Shown here in pieces: positions 8,980-18,047 of a stretch of 64,000 nt of DNA. This stretch comes from an uncultured Cellulophaga sp. GTDB taxonomy: Bacteria; Bacteroidota; Bacteroidia; Flavobacteriales; Flavobacteriaceae. The stretch spans positions 1-64,000 of the forward strand of contig CANLIE010000003.1 in the NCBI GenBank assembly GCA_947491225.1, in the 5' to 3' direction. The notes under the pieces were generated by a model, which saw only the letters and a program-made list of their open reading frames with translations, was not told the DNA's origin and made no database searches. Each line of letters opens with the position of its first letter. The first letter of the stretch is position 1. The position numbers and the translations under genes were made by a program.

Positions 8980-9399
8980 TTAATCGTTAATGTAAATTTT
9001 ATTTGTTGTTTCTTCTAATTTTCTAAGGTAGGCTATCTTTTCTGTTCCTTTACTTAGATTTTTAGCAATAAGGTTAAATGCTTTTTCTGTTTCATTTAAC
9101 ACATACTCTGCTTGTTTTTGCTCCCTATAATCATTTCCAAAATAAATTCCAAAAATTAAAACTGCTGCTGCTGCAATGTATAACCACTTATAATTACTTT
9201 TTCTAGGTTTTAATGGTACATGCTTTGTAAACTGTTCTTCTTTGGCAATAGAAAAATATTGAAACATTGTTGCATATTCTTTTAAATGTGGAGCAACATT
9301 ACTATTTAAAAAGTAATTTCTCAGTGTTTCTTCTTCTGTAACTGTTGTAGTAGCATCAAGATATTTTTCTACTAATTTTTCTATATTATGCAATTCCAT
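8980..9399 (-). CDS. Probable membrane anti-sigma factor
   Basis: This 139-residue protein has a cytoplasmic N-terminal part of about 75 residues, one transmembrane helix (YIAAAAVLIFGIYFG, about 74-89) and a short external tail. There is no HxxxCxxC zinc motif, so it is not a zinc-binding ZAS protein. The anti-sigma call rests on topology and on its 14-bp overlap with the upstream sigma gene. The layout fits a small flavobacterial regulator that holds the sigma factor at the inner membrane. Confidence 0.65.
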   Translation of the reverse strand: MELHNIEKLVEKYLDATTTVTEEETLRNYFLNSNVAPHLKEYATMFQYFSIAKEEQFTKHVPLKPRKSNYKWLYIAAAAVLIFGIYFGNDYREQKQAEYVLNETEKAFNLIAKNLSKGTEKIAYLRKLEETTNKIYIND

Positions 9400-9895
9400 A
9401 ATTATGTTTTTCCATTAATTTTTTCCTTACTGTTTTTCTTGCTCTAGATAATGCAACTCGTACTGCTACTGGTGTCATTTCTAGTAATTTTCCTATTTCG
9501 TCAAAATCATACTGCTCTACATCTCTCAATTGTAATGTCAATTTTTGCTGCTCTGGTAAATCTTCCATAATTTTTTGCACCCAATTAACACTATCTTGTG
9601 CTTCTACCTGGCGTTGTAAAGAGGTATTATTATCTGTATAATTACTATGTACCAACTTTATATTACTTGCCTGTTTAGATTTTAATCGGTCTAGGCAAAA
9701 ATTCTTAGTCATTGTCATAGCAAAAGCTTCTACATTTGCATACTCTTTTATTCGGTCATTTTTAGACCATAACTTTAATAGTATTTCTTGGGTGGCATCC
9801 TCTGCTTCCTCTGTAGAAACAAGCAATCTTTTTGCTAACCTAAAGAGCTTGTCTTTAAAAGGCAATACCACATTTAGAAATTCTGTTTGCTTCAT
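9386..9895 (-). CDS. ECF RNA polymerase sigma factor
   Basis: This 169-residue sigma-70 factor has only regions 2 and 4. Region 2 contains AEDATQEILLKLW with core-binding residues, and region 4 contains LPEQQKLTLQLRDVEQYDFDEIGKLL with its helix-turn-helix and SRARKTVRKKL. The ATG at 9895 (MKQTEF) is preferred over an ATG nine codons upstream, because sigma similarity starts there. It heads a four-gene operon with the anti-sigma and two DUF4252 genes, which are its likely targets through autoregulation. Confidence 0.9.
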   Translation of the reverse strand: MKQTEFLNVVLPFKDKLFRLAKRLLVSTEEAEDATQEILLKLWSKNDRIKEYANVEAFAMTMTKNFCLDRLKSKQASNIKLVHSNYTDNNTSLQRQVEAQDSVNWVQKIMEDLPEQQKLTLQLRDVEQYDFDEIGKLLEMTPVAVRVALSRARKTVRKKLMEKHNYGIA

Positions 9896-10125
9896 TTTTA
9901 GTTTGGTTGTTGTTACAAACACTATTACTAGGTTTATATAAGCAAGACGACGTATAACGATTTTTGTTACAAAAAATTTTTTATTAGTAAAGATGTGAGT
10001 ATTTTACGGTCATAAAAACCGACAATATACATATTACGTATATCTAAGTATTATTTAACATATAATATATGGAACAATAATTGTTATTACTACTCTTAAA
10101 GCTCCAAAGACTAAATTAAACTATT

Positions 10126-11676
10126 ATGAAGAAAACAATATTTCTATTATCTGGATTAATCTTATTTTTATCTGCTTGTAACAAAAATGACGATGATGGC
10201 GGCAAAGATCTAGGAGGAGTAAAGCTGAATAATGAAATTAACGAATTTATCTGGAAAGGCTTAAATCATTGGTATTACTGGCAACCAGATGTTCCAAACT
10301 TAGCAGATACTAAAGATGATAATCAGAATGAATTTTATACTTACCTAAATAGTATCAAGACAACAAAAAAAGCTAAAACAACAGAAGAGGCTCTTTTTAA
10401 CTCTTTAATATATAAACCAGATGTTGTAGATGATTTCTCTTGGTTCATTGATGATGTTGATGAACAATTGGCGAGTTTTAATGGTATTAGTACTACCTAT
10501 GGTATTACTAGAGGGCCTTTGGTACGAGTTAGTGGCACTAATAATGTTGTACAAATTATAGGTTCAGTTGCTGCTGGATCTCCTGCTGCTGCTGCTGGTA
10601 TTAAAAGAGGTGATTTAATATCGAAGGTAGATGGTACGATTATGGATGAGAACAACTACACTATAATCAACAAACTTTATACGGAAGCAAACTTAACTTT
10701 AGGTTTTGCAACAGTATCTGAAGACAACATTGTTACACAAACTGAAGAAAAATCGCTCACAGCAGAAACTATATCTACTAACCCTGTACACTTTACAAGT
10801 ATTATAGAAGAAGGTGGTCGTAAAATTGGGTATTTAGTATACAATAGCTTCAATAGTACATATAATGGTGAGTTAAACGATGTGTTTGGCGAATTTAAAG
10901 CAGCTGGTGTTAACGAACTTATTTTAGATTTTAGATATAATGGTGGAGGGTCTGTATTAACATCTGCATTATTAGCAAGTATGATTTATGGTGAAGCAAA
11001 TCCATACATTGAAAATTCTTCCAATGGAGATGTTTTTGCGGAGTTAAAATACAATGCAAAAAGAAGTGCAAAAAACAATTCAGTATATCCATTCTTTAAA
11101 GATGTTTATTTATATGACAAAAATACTGGGAATTCTGTAGGAACAGCTACTATGAACAGGTTAACAGGCATTAGCAAAGTTTATGTCATTGGCACAGAAA
11201 GAACTGCATCTGCCAGTGAAATGATTATTAACGGACTTAGACCATACATATCCGTTACCCTTATTGGTGAAAAAACAAAAGGAAAAAATGAAGGATCCAT
11301 AACTGTTGTAGATGCTCCTAAAGGAAGTAGCAAAGAACCATTTACAAGTATAAAAAACAGAAACACCAAACACACGGTAGCTATGCAGCCAATTGTTTTT
11401 CAGATATACAACTCAAACGATGAAAGTGAATACACCAATGGTTTTATTCCTGATATTGAAATAAAAGAATGGGAATATTACAAAAACATTAAACCTTTTG
11501 GTGATACTAGTGAAGTTTTATTACGTGCAGCGTTAGATGATATGCTAGGTACTGCTGGTAAGTTTGATTTACAGAAAGACACAAACGCTACCAATGTTAC
11601 AGAAGGTGTTAAATACCCTAAGTTTAGTTCAGAAATGTATATTATGCCTAACGATATAAATCCTATTGAAAAATAA
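10126..11676 (+). CDS. S41-family C-terminal processing peptidase, lipoprotein
   Basis: This 516-residue surface or periplasmic serine protease has a lipobox LSAC with Cys18, an N-terminal helical region, a PDZ domain at about 140-200 (GSVAAGSPAAAAGIKRGDLISKVDG), and a tail-specific protease domain. The catalytic serine lies in TASASE (Ser362/364), and the general-base lysine in GEKTKGK (about 383-385). It binds and cuts exposed C-termini. It is monocistronic, with an upstream AT-rich gap and a strong terminator after it. The substrate is unknown. Confidence 0.9.
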   Translation: MKKTIFLLSGLILFLSACNKNDDDGGKDLGGVKLNNEINEFIWKGLNHWYYWQPDVPNLADTKDDNQNEFYTYLNSIKTTKKAKTTEEALFNSLIYKPDVVDDFSWFIDDVDEQLASFNGISTTYGITRGPLVRVSGTNNVVQIIGSVAAGSPAAAAGIKRGDLISKVDGTIMDENNYTIINKLYTEANLTLGFATVSEDNIVTQTEEKSLTAETISTNPVHFTSIIEEGGRKIGYLVYNSFNSTYNGELNDVFGEFKAAGVNELILDFRYNGGGSVLTSALLASMIYGEANPYIENSSNGDVFAELKYNAKRSAKNNSVYPFFKDVYLYDKNTGNSVGTATMNRLTGISKVYVIGTERTASASEMIINGLRPYISVTLIGEKTKGKNEGSITVVDAPKGSSKEPFTSIKNRNTKHTVAMQPIVFQIYNSNDESEYTNGFIPDIEIKEWEYYKNIKPFGDTSEVLLRAALDDMLGTAGKFDLQKDTNATNVTEGVKYPKFSSEMYIMPNDINPIEK

Positions 11677-11681
11677 AAATA

Positions 11682-11709
11682 AAGGGGAGATTAAATTTAA
11701 TCTCCCCTT
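11682..11709 (+). terminator. Bidirectional terminator between the S41 peptidase and the DUF5074 gene
   Basis: Fourteen perfectly paired bases (11682-11695 with 11696-11709) form the stem. A-rich and T-containing flanks serve both convergent genes. Confidence 0.8.
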
Positions 11710-11735
11710 ATACTACATAAATAGATTATTTATTT

Positions 11736-12794
11736 TTAATTGTTAAAATACACTCCACCAGGTATAAGACCTGTTGTGAATGTTTTTTCTAACTCTTTAG
11801 TATCTAAGTTATAAATGGAGATAGATCCGTTGCTTGCATAATCCTTAGCATCTGTAACATACATTTTATTATTATGTATAGTTAAATTATAATAACTAAT
11901 ATTTTCAATATAGGCAGTAGTAGGTAATTGTGTGTCTTCAATATTCATTTTGTATATAGCTCCTCCAAGACCATAATAAAATTCATCATTATCTATACCT
12001 AATGCACTAGGATGATCTGTTGTACTAAAAGTATAATTAATTATATCATCATAATTCTGCACACTAATCTTAGACAAAACTCCTCCTGTTTCATCTTTTG
12101 TGTAACTTGGCTTTCCACTAGCCAAAACCCACAAATAACCATCTTCTAATTGCATAGAATTAGGCACATCACCTACCTCTAATGTTCTAGAAACTTTATC
12201 TGTTACCGTATTAATTACAGAGACTTTATTATTAGTACCATATGCACCAGAATGTGCTACATATAAAACATTGTCTTTCCCTAGTAATTTTTCTGGTCCC
12301 AAAACCACAGAAATAGTACCTTCAATAGCAAAAGTACTTAAATTTATGATTGCAATATAGTCATCATTCTCATCTGCTGTATCACCCCAATTACTTATAT
12401 AACCTTTGCCATTAGCAACGGCAAAATAACGAGGGTTATTAAGACCTACTGTAATCTCACCTAATTTTTTAAATGTATTTCTATTTACAATTGAAATTTT
12501 ATTTGAAACATTTGCTATAATAAATGCCTCTTCGCCGTTAAAGCCTATAGATTGTACTATTGTACCTAAATCTTCTCCATTAACTTTCTTATATACTTCA
12601 GATTCTGTAATAGAATAATCATTAGAAATATATGTTATTGTACCTGTGCCACCAGAAAAAGCACCTTCATTAGTTATTATAATTCCATTTTCATAATCGC
12701 CTTTTGGTATTTTAGGAAAATTATCATCATTTTCACAAGAGACTATTAAAAGTCCTAAAGCTATTATAGATACTATTTTACTTTTCATTTTCAT
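11736..12794 (-). CDS. DUF5074/YncE-like beta-propeller lipoprotein
   Basis: This 352-residue lipoprotein (lipobox LIVSC, Cys near 20) is built from repeated beta-propeller blades with phrases such as ISIVNRNTFKKLGEI, INLSTFAIEGTISV and VINTVTDKVSRTLEVG. It starts 5 bp after the stop of the B12 TonB receptor gene and is transcribed from the same riboswitch-controlled promoter. Surface lipoproteins paired with TonB receptors usually help capture the ligand. The role in cobalamin capture is inferred from context. Confidence 0.85.
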   Translation of the reverse strand: MKMKSKIVSIIALGLLIVSCENDDNFPKIPKGDYENGIIITNEGAFSGGTGTITYISNDYSITESEVYKKVNGEDLGTIVQSIGFNGEEAFIIANVSNKISIVNRNTFKKLGEITVGLNNPRYFAVANGKGYISNWGDTADENDDYIAIINLSTFAIEGTISVVLGPEKLLGKDNVLYVAHSGAYGTNNKVSVINTVTDKVSRTLEVGDVPNSMQLEDGYLWVLASGKPSYTKDETGGVLSKISVQNYDDIINYTFSTTDHPSALGIDNDEFYYGLGGAIYKMNIEDTQLPTTAYIENISYYNLTIHNNKMYVTDAKDYASNGSISIYNLDTKELEKTFTTGLIPGGVYFNN

Positions 12795-12799
12795 ATTAA

Positions 12800-14623
12800 T
12801 TAAAATTTAGTTGTCAATTGAACCATTAAGTTTCTGTTTGGCATAGGTCTATACGCCATATTTTGATATTTTTTGTTAAATAAATTGTTTATTTTAATCC
12901 CTAAAGAAGTAGAGTTTTTTATGATCTTATGTTCTATTCCAATATTTACCAAAGTATAACCTGGCAATTCATTACTATTGTCTGTCATGGTATACACTAA
13001 TCCATTTTTTAACAATTGCACATAACCCTCAGATTTTTTGTAACTAAGAGCTAAGTTAGATGTTATTTTATGAAATGGCACATACATTAACTGCTTGCCA
13101 TTATCATCATCTATTGACTTTGTGTATGCATAATTAGTTAACCAGATTAATTTGCCTTTTCCAATATACTTTGTTGCTCTAACTTCTACTTCTAATCCGT
13201 ACTGAGTAACATCCTTAATATTTACAGGTTTCCATCCTTCTGTAGATATAGGTCTCCACTGTATCATTTCAGATAATTTAGTATAATACCCCAATACACT
13301 AAACTGAATATTTTTAAATTTAAAATAATTACCAACTTCTACTTGTTTAGATGTTTCTGGAACTAAGTCTTTATTACCAGCACCTTCCCAATACATATCA
13401 TTAAAAGTGGGTATTCTATAGTTTTTAGAAGCACTAAAGGTTAAATCATAAACATTAAAGATGCTATACTCTCCATTAAAAACAAACAAAAACGGACTAG
13501 AAAAATCTTCACTATAATCCTTTCTAATATTAAATGCATATTTAAACTTGCTAGATAACTTATGCTGCATTAAAACCGATAAAGAAGTAATGTTTCTGTT
13601 AGATTCCTCTATATTTCTTCCTATTACATCTGTGTAATTATAATCTACAATACCATTTAATATTATATTTGGAAAAGTGCACTTATAATCATAGTTAAAT
13701 AGATAAGAATTAGCATAACCAAAAGCGTATTCAGATCTATTTTTGTTGGCAAAATACTTGTACTTTTCATATAAATGAGCAAGCTTTAAGCGGTTAATTT
13801 TTTTATCATTAAAATTACTCCACTCTAGCATTGTTCTAACATTTGTATTCTTATAGTTTTCAATAGACTTTACTAATAAAGTACCTGAAAAATCTCTAGA
13901 ACCTAGATATGTATTATGATATAGTTTTAAGATGTTATTGTCTGAAATTAAATAACCTAGGCTAAAATCTATATTTCCATTTTTATAAGCTCCATTTTCA
14001 TTTTTCTGATTTGTGCCTAAGTATTTATAATCATTGTCAGATAGGTTATAATTAGCCCCTAAGCTTAATGAAACATTTTTAGAACCTATAGAAAGTTGGT
14101 AATTTAAACTCTGGGTATTAAAATCCCCATACCCAATGCGCATTTCATTTTCTAGATGCTTGTTAAAACTAAAAGAATTATTTAAATGAATACTTCCTCC
14201 TATAGCACCACTTCCATATTGCACACTACCCCCACCACTCTTCACTGTTACATTATTATAATTAGAAGTAACAATTGTATTAAAATCTGTTTGTCCGTTT
14301 AATTGAGAATTAATATTTATACCATTCCATATTACTGCTGTTTGTTGCGCATTAGTACCTCTAAAAGAAGGAGAAGATACCATACCATAGCCGTTTTCTT
14401 TAAAATATATTGTGCTATTATAACGCAATAAATCTGTAAAAGACACATTTTTGCTTAAAACAGAATCTTTTAGTACTTGTTTTTTATTCCCCAAAGAAAA
14501 TAAAGTTAACTTAGCATCTGTCAAAACAATTTCGTCTAAAACAACTACGCTGTCTTTCTGTGCATAAGAAGATAAAACTGCAAAAAAGCACAGTAAAAAA
14601 AATAAAAAATTATTATGCTTCAT
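12800..14623 (-). CDS. btuB: TonB-dependent outer-membrane receptor, probable cobalamin transporter
   Basis: The 607-residue receptor has a signal peptide at 1-21, a plug domain at about 40-150 (SPSFRGTNAQQTAVIWNGI, SGGGSVQYGSGAIGG), and a 22-strand barrel ending in phenylalanine (VQLTTKF). It imports its ligand across the outer membrane using TonB energy. The cobalamin riboswitch directly upstream and the divergent ABC genes point to vitamin B12 as substrate. The length matches BtuB-type receptors (about 600). Substrate specificity is inferred from context. Confidence 0.9.
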   Translation of the reverse strand: MKHNNFLFFLLCFFAVLSSYAQKDSVVVLDEIVLTDAKLTLFSLGNKKQVLKDSVLSKNVSFTDLLRYNSTIYFKENGYGMVSSPSFRGTNAQQTAVIWNGININSQLNGQTDFNTIVTSNYNNVTVKSGGGSVQYGSGAIGGSIHLNNSFSFNKHLENEMRIGYGDFNTQSLNYQLSIGSKNVSLSLGANYNLSDNDYKYLGTNQKNENGAYKNGNIDFSLGYLISDNNILKLYHNTYLGSRDFSGTLLVKSIENYKNTNVRTMLEWSNFNDKKINRLKLAHLYEKYKYFANKNRSEYAFGYANSYLFNYDYKCTFPNIILNGIVDYNYTDVIGRNIEESNRNITSLSVLMQHKLSSKFKYAFNIRKDYSEDFSSPFLFVFNGEYSIFNVYDLTFSASKNYRIPTFNDMYWEGAGNKDLVPETSKQVEVGNYFKFKNIQFSVLGYYTKLSEMIQWRPISTEGWKPVNIKDVTQYGLEVEVRATKYIGKGKLIWLTNYAYTKSIDDDNGKQLMYVPFHKITSNLALSYKKSEGYVQLLKNGLVYTMTDNSNELPGYTLVNIGIEHKIIKNSTSLGIKINNLFNKKYQNMAYRPMPNRNLMVQLTTKF

Positions 14624-14671
14624 AGTTATTAAAATATCCTTTACCCGAGGATTTTATTAAATTTTTAATGA

Positions 14672-14857
14672 ATATGGCAGGTCTCCTGACTTGCGTCTTT
14701 TTGCCTTCCTTCCCACCTTTATAAAGGCAGTGGATTGTAGTTACAAAAAGCATTTACCCTAGGTAAACTAAGCTTACAGTTGCGGGAACAGTTTTGGATT
14801 TTCACCAAATTCCCTTTTAATCTTCCTACACTAGGTAGTTAGAACCAAAATTCGGCG
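14672..14857 (-). ncRNA. Cobalamin (AdoCbl) riboswitch
   Basis: Read on the minus strand, the leader contains the B12-box end CAAGTCAGGAGACCTGCC (complement of 14677-14694), the GCCACTG core element (complement near 14728-14735), a GGGAA-type element, and the P3-P6 arms expected of the aptamer. The 3' end lies about 50 bp before the TonB-receptor ATG. High cobalamin should shut off receptor and lipoprotein expression. The outer boundaries are estimated to within about 10 bases. Confidence 0.92.
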
Positions 14858-14865
14858 CAAAAGTA
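14858..14865 (-). promoter_or_regulatory. Putative -7 box (TACTTTTG) before the cobalamin riboswitch
   Basis: The minus strand reads TACTTTTG, matching TAnnTTTG immediately upstream of the riboswitch 5' end, which places transcription start near 14850. No clean -33 TTTG at 19-20 bp is visible. Confidence 0.45.
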
Positions 14866-14906
14866 ATCCTTTTTACTCAATTTTTTCATTCAAATTTAAA
14901 TTACAT

Positions 14907-14914
14907 TACTTTTG
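14907..14914 (+). promoter_or_regulatory. Putative -7 box (TACTTTTG) for the btuF operon
   Basis: TACTTTTG on the plus strand lies 18 bp before the btuF ATG. The leader would be only about 10 bases, too short for a riboswitch, so this arm is apparently not under the aptamer on the other strand. Confidence 0.45.
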
Positions 14915-14932
14915 GACTTTAATTCCGTATCA

Positions 14933-16087
14933 ATGAAAAATTTAAAAATTATTCTTTTAAGTTGTTTTTTTATACTTGCTTCTTGCAAAGAAAAGACTCC
15001 ACAGCCATTACCTACAACTACTGTAAAGCCTAGTAAAACAGATCTTAATTACGCTAAAGGCTTTACCATAGAAAAGCAAGCAAATGGAATTACTATTTTA
15101 AAAATTACTTCGCCTTGGCCAAAAGCAGAATCGGCTTTTACATACGCACTTGTTCCTAAAGAAAAAGTTGCCACAATAACTTTAAATAAAGACGATTATG
15201 ATGCTATTGTAACTATTCCTGTACAAAAACTAGTAGTAACATCTACAACACATATACCTGCTTTAGAGGCATTAGGCGTTTTAGATAAATTAGTTGGTTT
15301 TCCTAACACAGATTACATCTCTTCTCCTAACGCAAGAACACTAATTAAAGAAGGTAAAATAGAAGAATTAGGAACTAATGAATCCATTAATACTGAAATG
15401 GTAATTGCACTAAATCCTGATGTTGTAGTTGGTTTTGGTATAGATAATAACAATAAAACATACAGTACTTTACAACGCTCTAATATTCCAGTTATTTTTA
15501 ATGGAGATTGGACAGAGGAAACTCCACTAGGCAAAGCGGAATGGATTAAGTTTTTTGCTCCTTTTTTTGTAACTGAAATAAAAGCTGATTCTATTTTTAA
15601 AACAATTGAAACCTCATACAACCAAGCTAAAACCCTAGCCATAAAATCTAAAAAAAAACCTAGTATACTAACTGGTGGTTTATATAAGGATTTATGGCAC
15701 GTAGCTGGCGGAAAAAGCTGGATGGCACAATTTATAAAAGATGCTAATGCTAATTATTTATGGAATGATTTACAAGAAACTGGCGGAATTGGTTTAAGTA
15801 TTGAAAGTGTTTTTGATAAAGCTAATAAAGCTGATTTTTGGATTTCACCGTCTAGTAACAATAGTTACAAACAACTAAATGAAGCAAGTGAACATTACAA
15901 AAAGTTTGATGCTTTTAAGAATAAGAAAATATACACTACTACATTATCTAAAGGAGAAACTGGTGGTATGATTTTCTTTGAACTTGCACCCAATAGACCA
16001 GATATAGTACTAAAAGATCTTATACATATTTTTCATCCAGAAGTATTACCAAATTACAACCCTGTTTTTTTTAAACCATTACAATAG
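14933..16087 (+). CDS. btuF: ABC transporter substrate-binding lipoprotein, probable cobalamin
   Basis: This 384-residue periplasmic binding protein has the type III (BtuF/FecB) fold. The lipobox LASC has its lipid Cys at 18. Motifs such as ALEALGVLDKLVGFPN, EELGTNESINTEMVIALNPDVVVG and SILTGGLYKDLWHVAGG fit the two lobes and linker helix. The ATG at 14933 places the lipobox correctly. A TTG seven codons earlier overlaps the -7 box. The gene precedes the permease by 1 bp and lies opposite the riboswitch-controlled receptor, so cobalamin is the likely ligand. Confidence 0.85.
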   Translation: MKNLKIILLSCFFILASCKEKTPQPLPTTTVKPSKTDLNYAKGFTIEKQANGITILKITSPWPKAESAFTYALVPKEKVATITLNKDDYDAIVTIPVQKLVVTSTTHIPALEALGVLDKLVGFPNTDYISSPNARTLIKEGKIEELGTNESINTEMVIALNPDVVVGFGIDNNNKTYSTLQRSNIPVIFNGDWTEETPLGKAEWIKFFAPFFVTEIKADSIFKTIETSYNQAKTLAIKSKKKPSILTGGLYKDLWHVAGGKSWMAQFIKDANANYLWNDLQETGGIGLSIESVFDKANKADFWISPSSNNSYKQLNEASEHYKKFDAFKNKKIYTTTLSKGETGGMIFFELAPNRPDIVLKDLIHIFHPEVLPNYNPVFFKPLQ

Positions 16088-16088
16088 C

Positions 16089-17120
16089 GTGCAGCATTCC
16101 AAATCATATAAAACACCATTCATTATATTGTCGTTACTACTTATACTATGTTTTGGTATAAGTATAAGTTTTGGTTCTGTAAACATTCCATTTTCAGATA
16201 CATTTAATGCTATTTTTGGTGGTGAAATACAAAAAGAATCTTGGAGTTATATTATTAAAAACTATAGAATACCAAAGGCCTTGACAGCTATTTTAGCGGG
16301 TAGCGGATTAGCTTTAAGCGGTTTGTTAATGCAAACATTGTTTAGAAATCCATTGGCCGGTCCTTTTGTCTTAGGCATAAGTTCTGGAGCAAGTTTAGGA
16401 GCCGCCATATTAATTATGGGGTCCTCTACGCTATCTGGCATTGTAACTTTTGGTATTGTTAATGATGTAACCTTAGCTATTGCTTCTAGCACAGGTAGTT
16501 TTTTGGTTTTATTGGCAGTGATGATAGTTGCAACAAAGGTAAAAGATACAATGGCGTTATTAATCATAGGATTAATGTTTGGCAGCATTACTGCTGCCAT
16601 TGTTAGTGTGCTTTCTTATTTTACAGCTGCCGAACAATTGCAACAATACGTCTATTGGTCTTTTGGTAGTGTAGGTAACTTAACATGGAAACAGCTAGCT
16701 TTATTAGGTTCCATTATATGCTTTGGCATTATTCTTAGTATAATTTCCATAAAGTCTTTAAACGCTTTTTTATTAGGAGAAAACTATGCTCGTAGTTTGG
16801 GTGTAAACATAAAAAAACAACGCTTTATCATTATTTTAGCTACTGGTTTATTAGCTGGTGGTATTACCGCTTTTGCTGGCCCAATTGCATTTATCGGCCT
16901 AGCTGTTCCACATTTAACTAGGCAAATTTTTGACACCACAAATCATAAAATAATAATCCCCGCCGTAGTATTATATGGTGCTATATTAATGCTTGTATGC
17001 GACACTATTGCGCAATTACCATCTAGTATATATGTATTACCAATAAACGCCATAACATCTATTATTGGCGCACCAGTTGTTATATGGTTATTGGCACGTA
17101 AAAAGAAAATGATATTTTAA
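16089..17120 (+). CDS. btuC: FecCD/BtuC-type ABC permease
   Basis: This 343-residue inner-membrane permease has about ten hydrophobic helices. The family signature regions are RIPKALTAILAGSGLALSG and ALLGSIICFG, with the ATPase-coupling segment ARSLGVN and the C-terminal GPIAFIGLAVPHLTRQI. It should form the dimeric channel with the ATPase encoded next. The start is GTG at 16089, one base after the btuF stop, consistent with coupled translation. Confidence 0.9.
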   Translation: MQHSKSYKTPFIILSLLLILCFGISISFGSVNIPFSDTFNAIFGGEIQKESWSYIIKNYRIPKALTAILAGSGLALSGLLMQTLFRNPLAGPFVLGISSGASLGAAILIMGSSTLSGIVTFGIVNDVTLAIASSTGSFLVLLAVMIVATKVKDTMALLIIGLMFGSITAAIVSVLSYFTAAEQLQQYVYWSFGSVGNLTWKQLALLGSIICFGIILSIISIKSLNAFLLGENYARSLGVNIKKQRFIIILATGLLAGGITAFAGPIAFIGLAVPHLTRQIFDTTNHKIIIPAVVLYGAILMLVCDTIAQLPSSIYVLPINAITSIIGAPVVIWLLARKKKMIF

Positions 17121-17146
17121 TTAAAATAAATGATTTATACGTATTA

Positions 17147-17941
17147 ATGTCTAACAAAGAACAACAAAATATAGCCTTAGAAGTAACCAACTTAAGTATT
17201 GGCTACAGCACCAAAAAAGAACAAAACGTTATTTCTAAGGATATAAACTTTGCTTTACAACAAGGAGAATTAACTGCTATTGTTGGCATAAATGGTATTG
17301 GAAAATCTACTCTCTTACGTACATTGGGCACGCTGCAACCAAAATTAAGCGGAGAAATACATATAAATAATATTTCTATAGAACGTTATAAATTAGTTGA
17401 ACTCGCTTCTAAAATAAGTATGGTTTTAACAGAACCAATAGCTACTAAAAATTTAACGGTTTTTGAAGTTATTGCGTTGGGCAGGCAACCGTATACTAAT
17501 TGGATAGGCACCTTGACGGAGTCTGACAAAAAAAAGATAACAGAAGCCATTTCACTGGTACAACTTGAAGAACTACAACATAAAAAATGTTATGAATTAA
17601 GCGATGGGCAATTACAAAAAGTAATGATTGCCAGATCTTTATCACAAGACACTTCAATAATACTTTTAGACGAGCCAACATCTCATTTAGACTTGTACCA
17701 CAAAGCAACTATACTTAAACTATTAAAAAACATAGCACACAAAACCCAAAAAACTATTTTATTTACCACACACGAGATTGAAGTTGCACTACAATTATGT
17801 GATAAAATCTTAATCTTAGAAAAACAAAATAGTAATTTTGGAACACCACAAAAATTGATAGAGTCAAATAAATTTGATACTCTTTTTCCTAAAGATACTA
17901 TTGTTTTTGATGCTGCAAATGGCTCTTTTAAGATTATTTAA
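17147..17941 (+). CDS. btuD: ABC transporter ATP-binding protein (BtuD/FecE type)
   Basis: This 264-residue ATPase has Walker A GINGIGKST at about 47-55, a Q-loop region, the signature LSDGQLQ, Walker B IILLDEPTSHLD and the switch His in TTHE. The signature reads LSDGQ rather than LSGGQ, a tolerated variant. It should power the adjacent permease. It lies 26 bp downstream of btuC and is the last gene of the btuF-btuC-btuD operon. Confidence 0.9.
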   Translation: MSNKEQQNIALEVTNLSIGYSTKKEQNVISKDINFALQQGELTAIVGINGIGKSTLLRTLGTLQPKLSGEIHINNISIERYKLVELASKISMVLTEPIATKNLTVFEVIALGRQPYTNWIGTLTESDKKKITEAISLVQLEELQHKKCYELSDGQLQKVMIARSLSQDTSIILLDEPTSHLDLYHKATILKLLKNIAHKTQKTILFTTHEIEVALQLCDKILILEKQNSNFGTPQKLIESNKFDTLFPKDTIVFDAANGSFKII

Positions 17942-18047
17942 TTCATTAAAAAGAAGAAAATACTCATATGTTAATTACTTCTAAAGTTATATAGGCTAAT
18001 CAATATACAAAACCATTATCTTTACTTGTTAAGAACATAGAACTCTA

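Noticed and set aside
11161-11375. Two short minus-strand frames inside the S41 peptidase gene
   Set aside because: The plus-strand gene has an intact catalytic Ser and Lys in this interval, so these are shadows.
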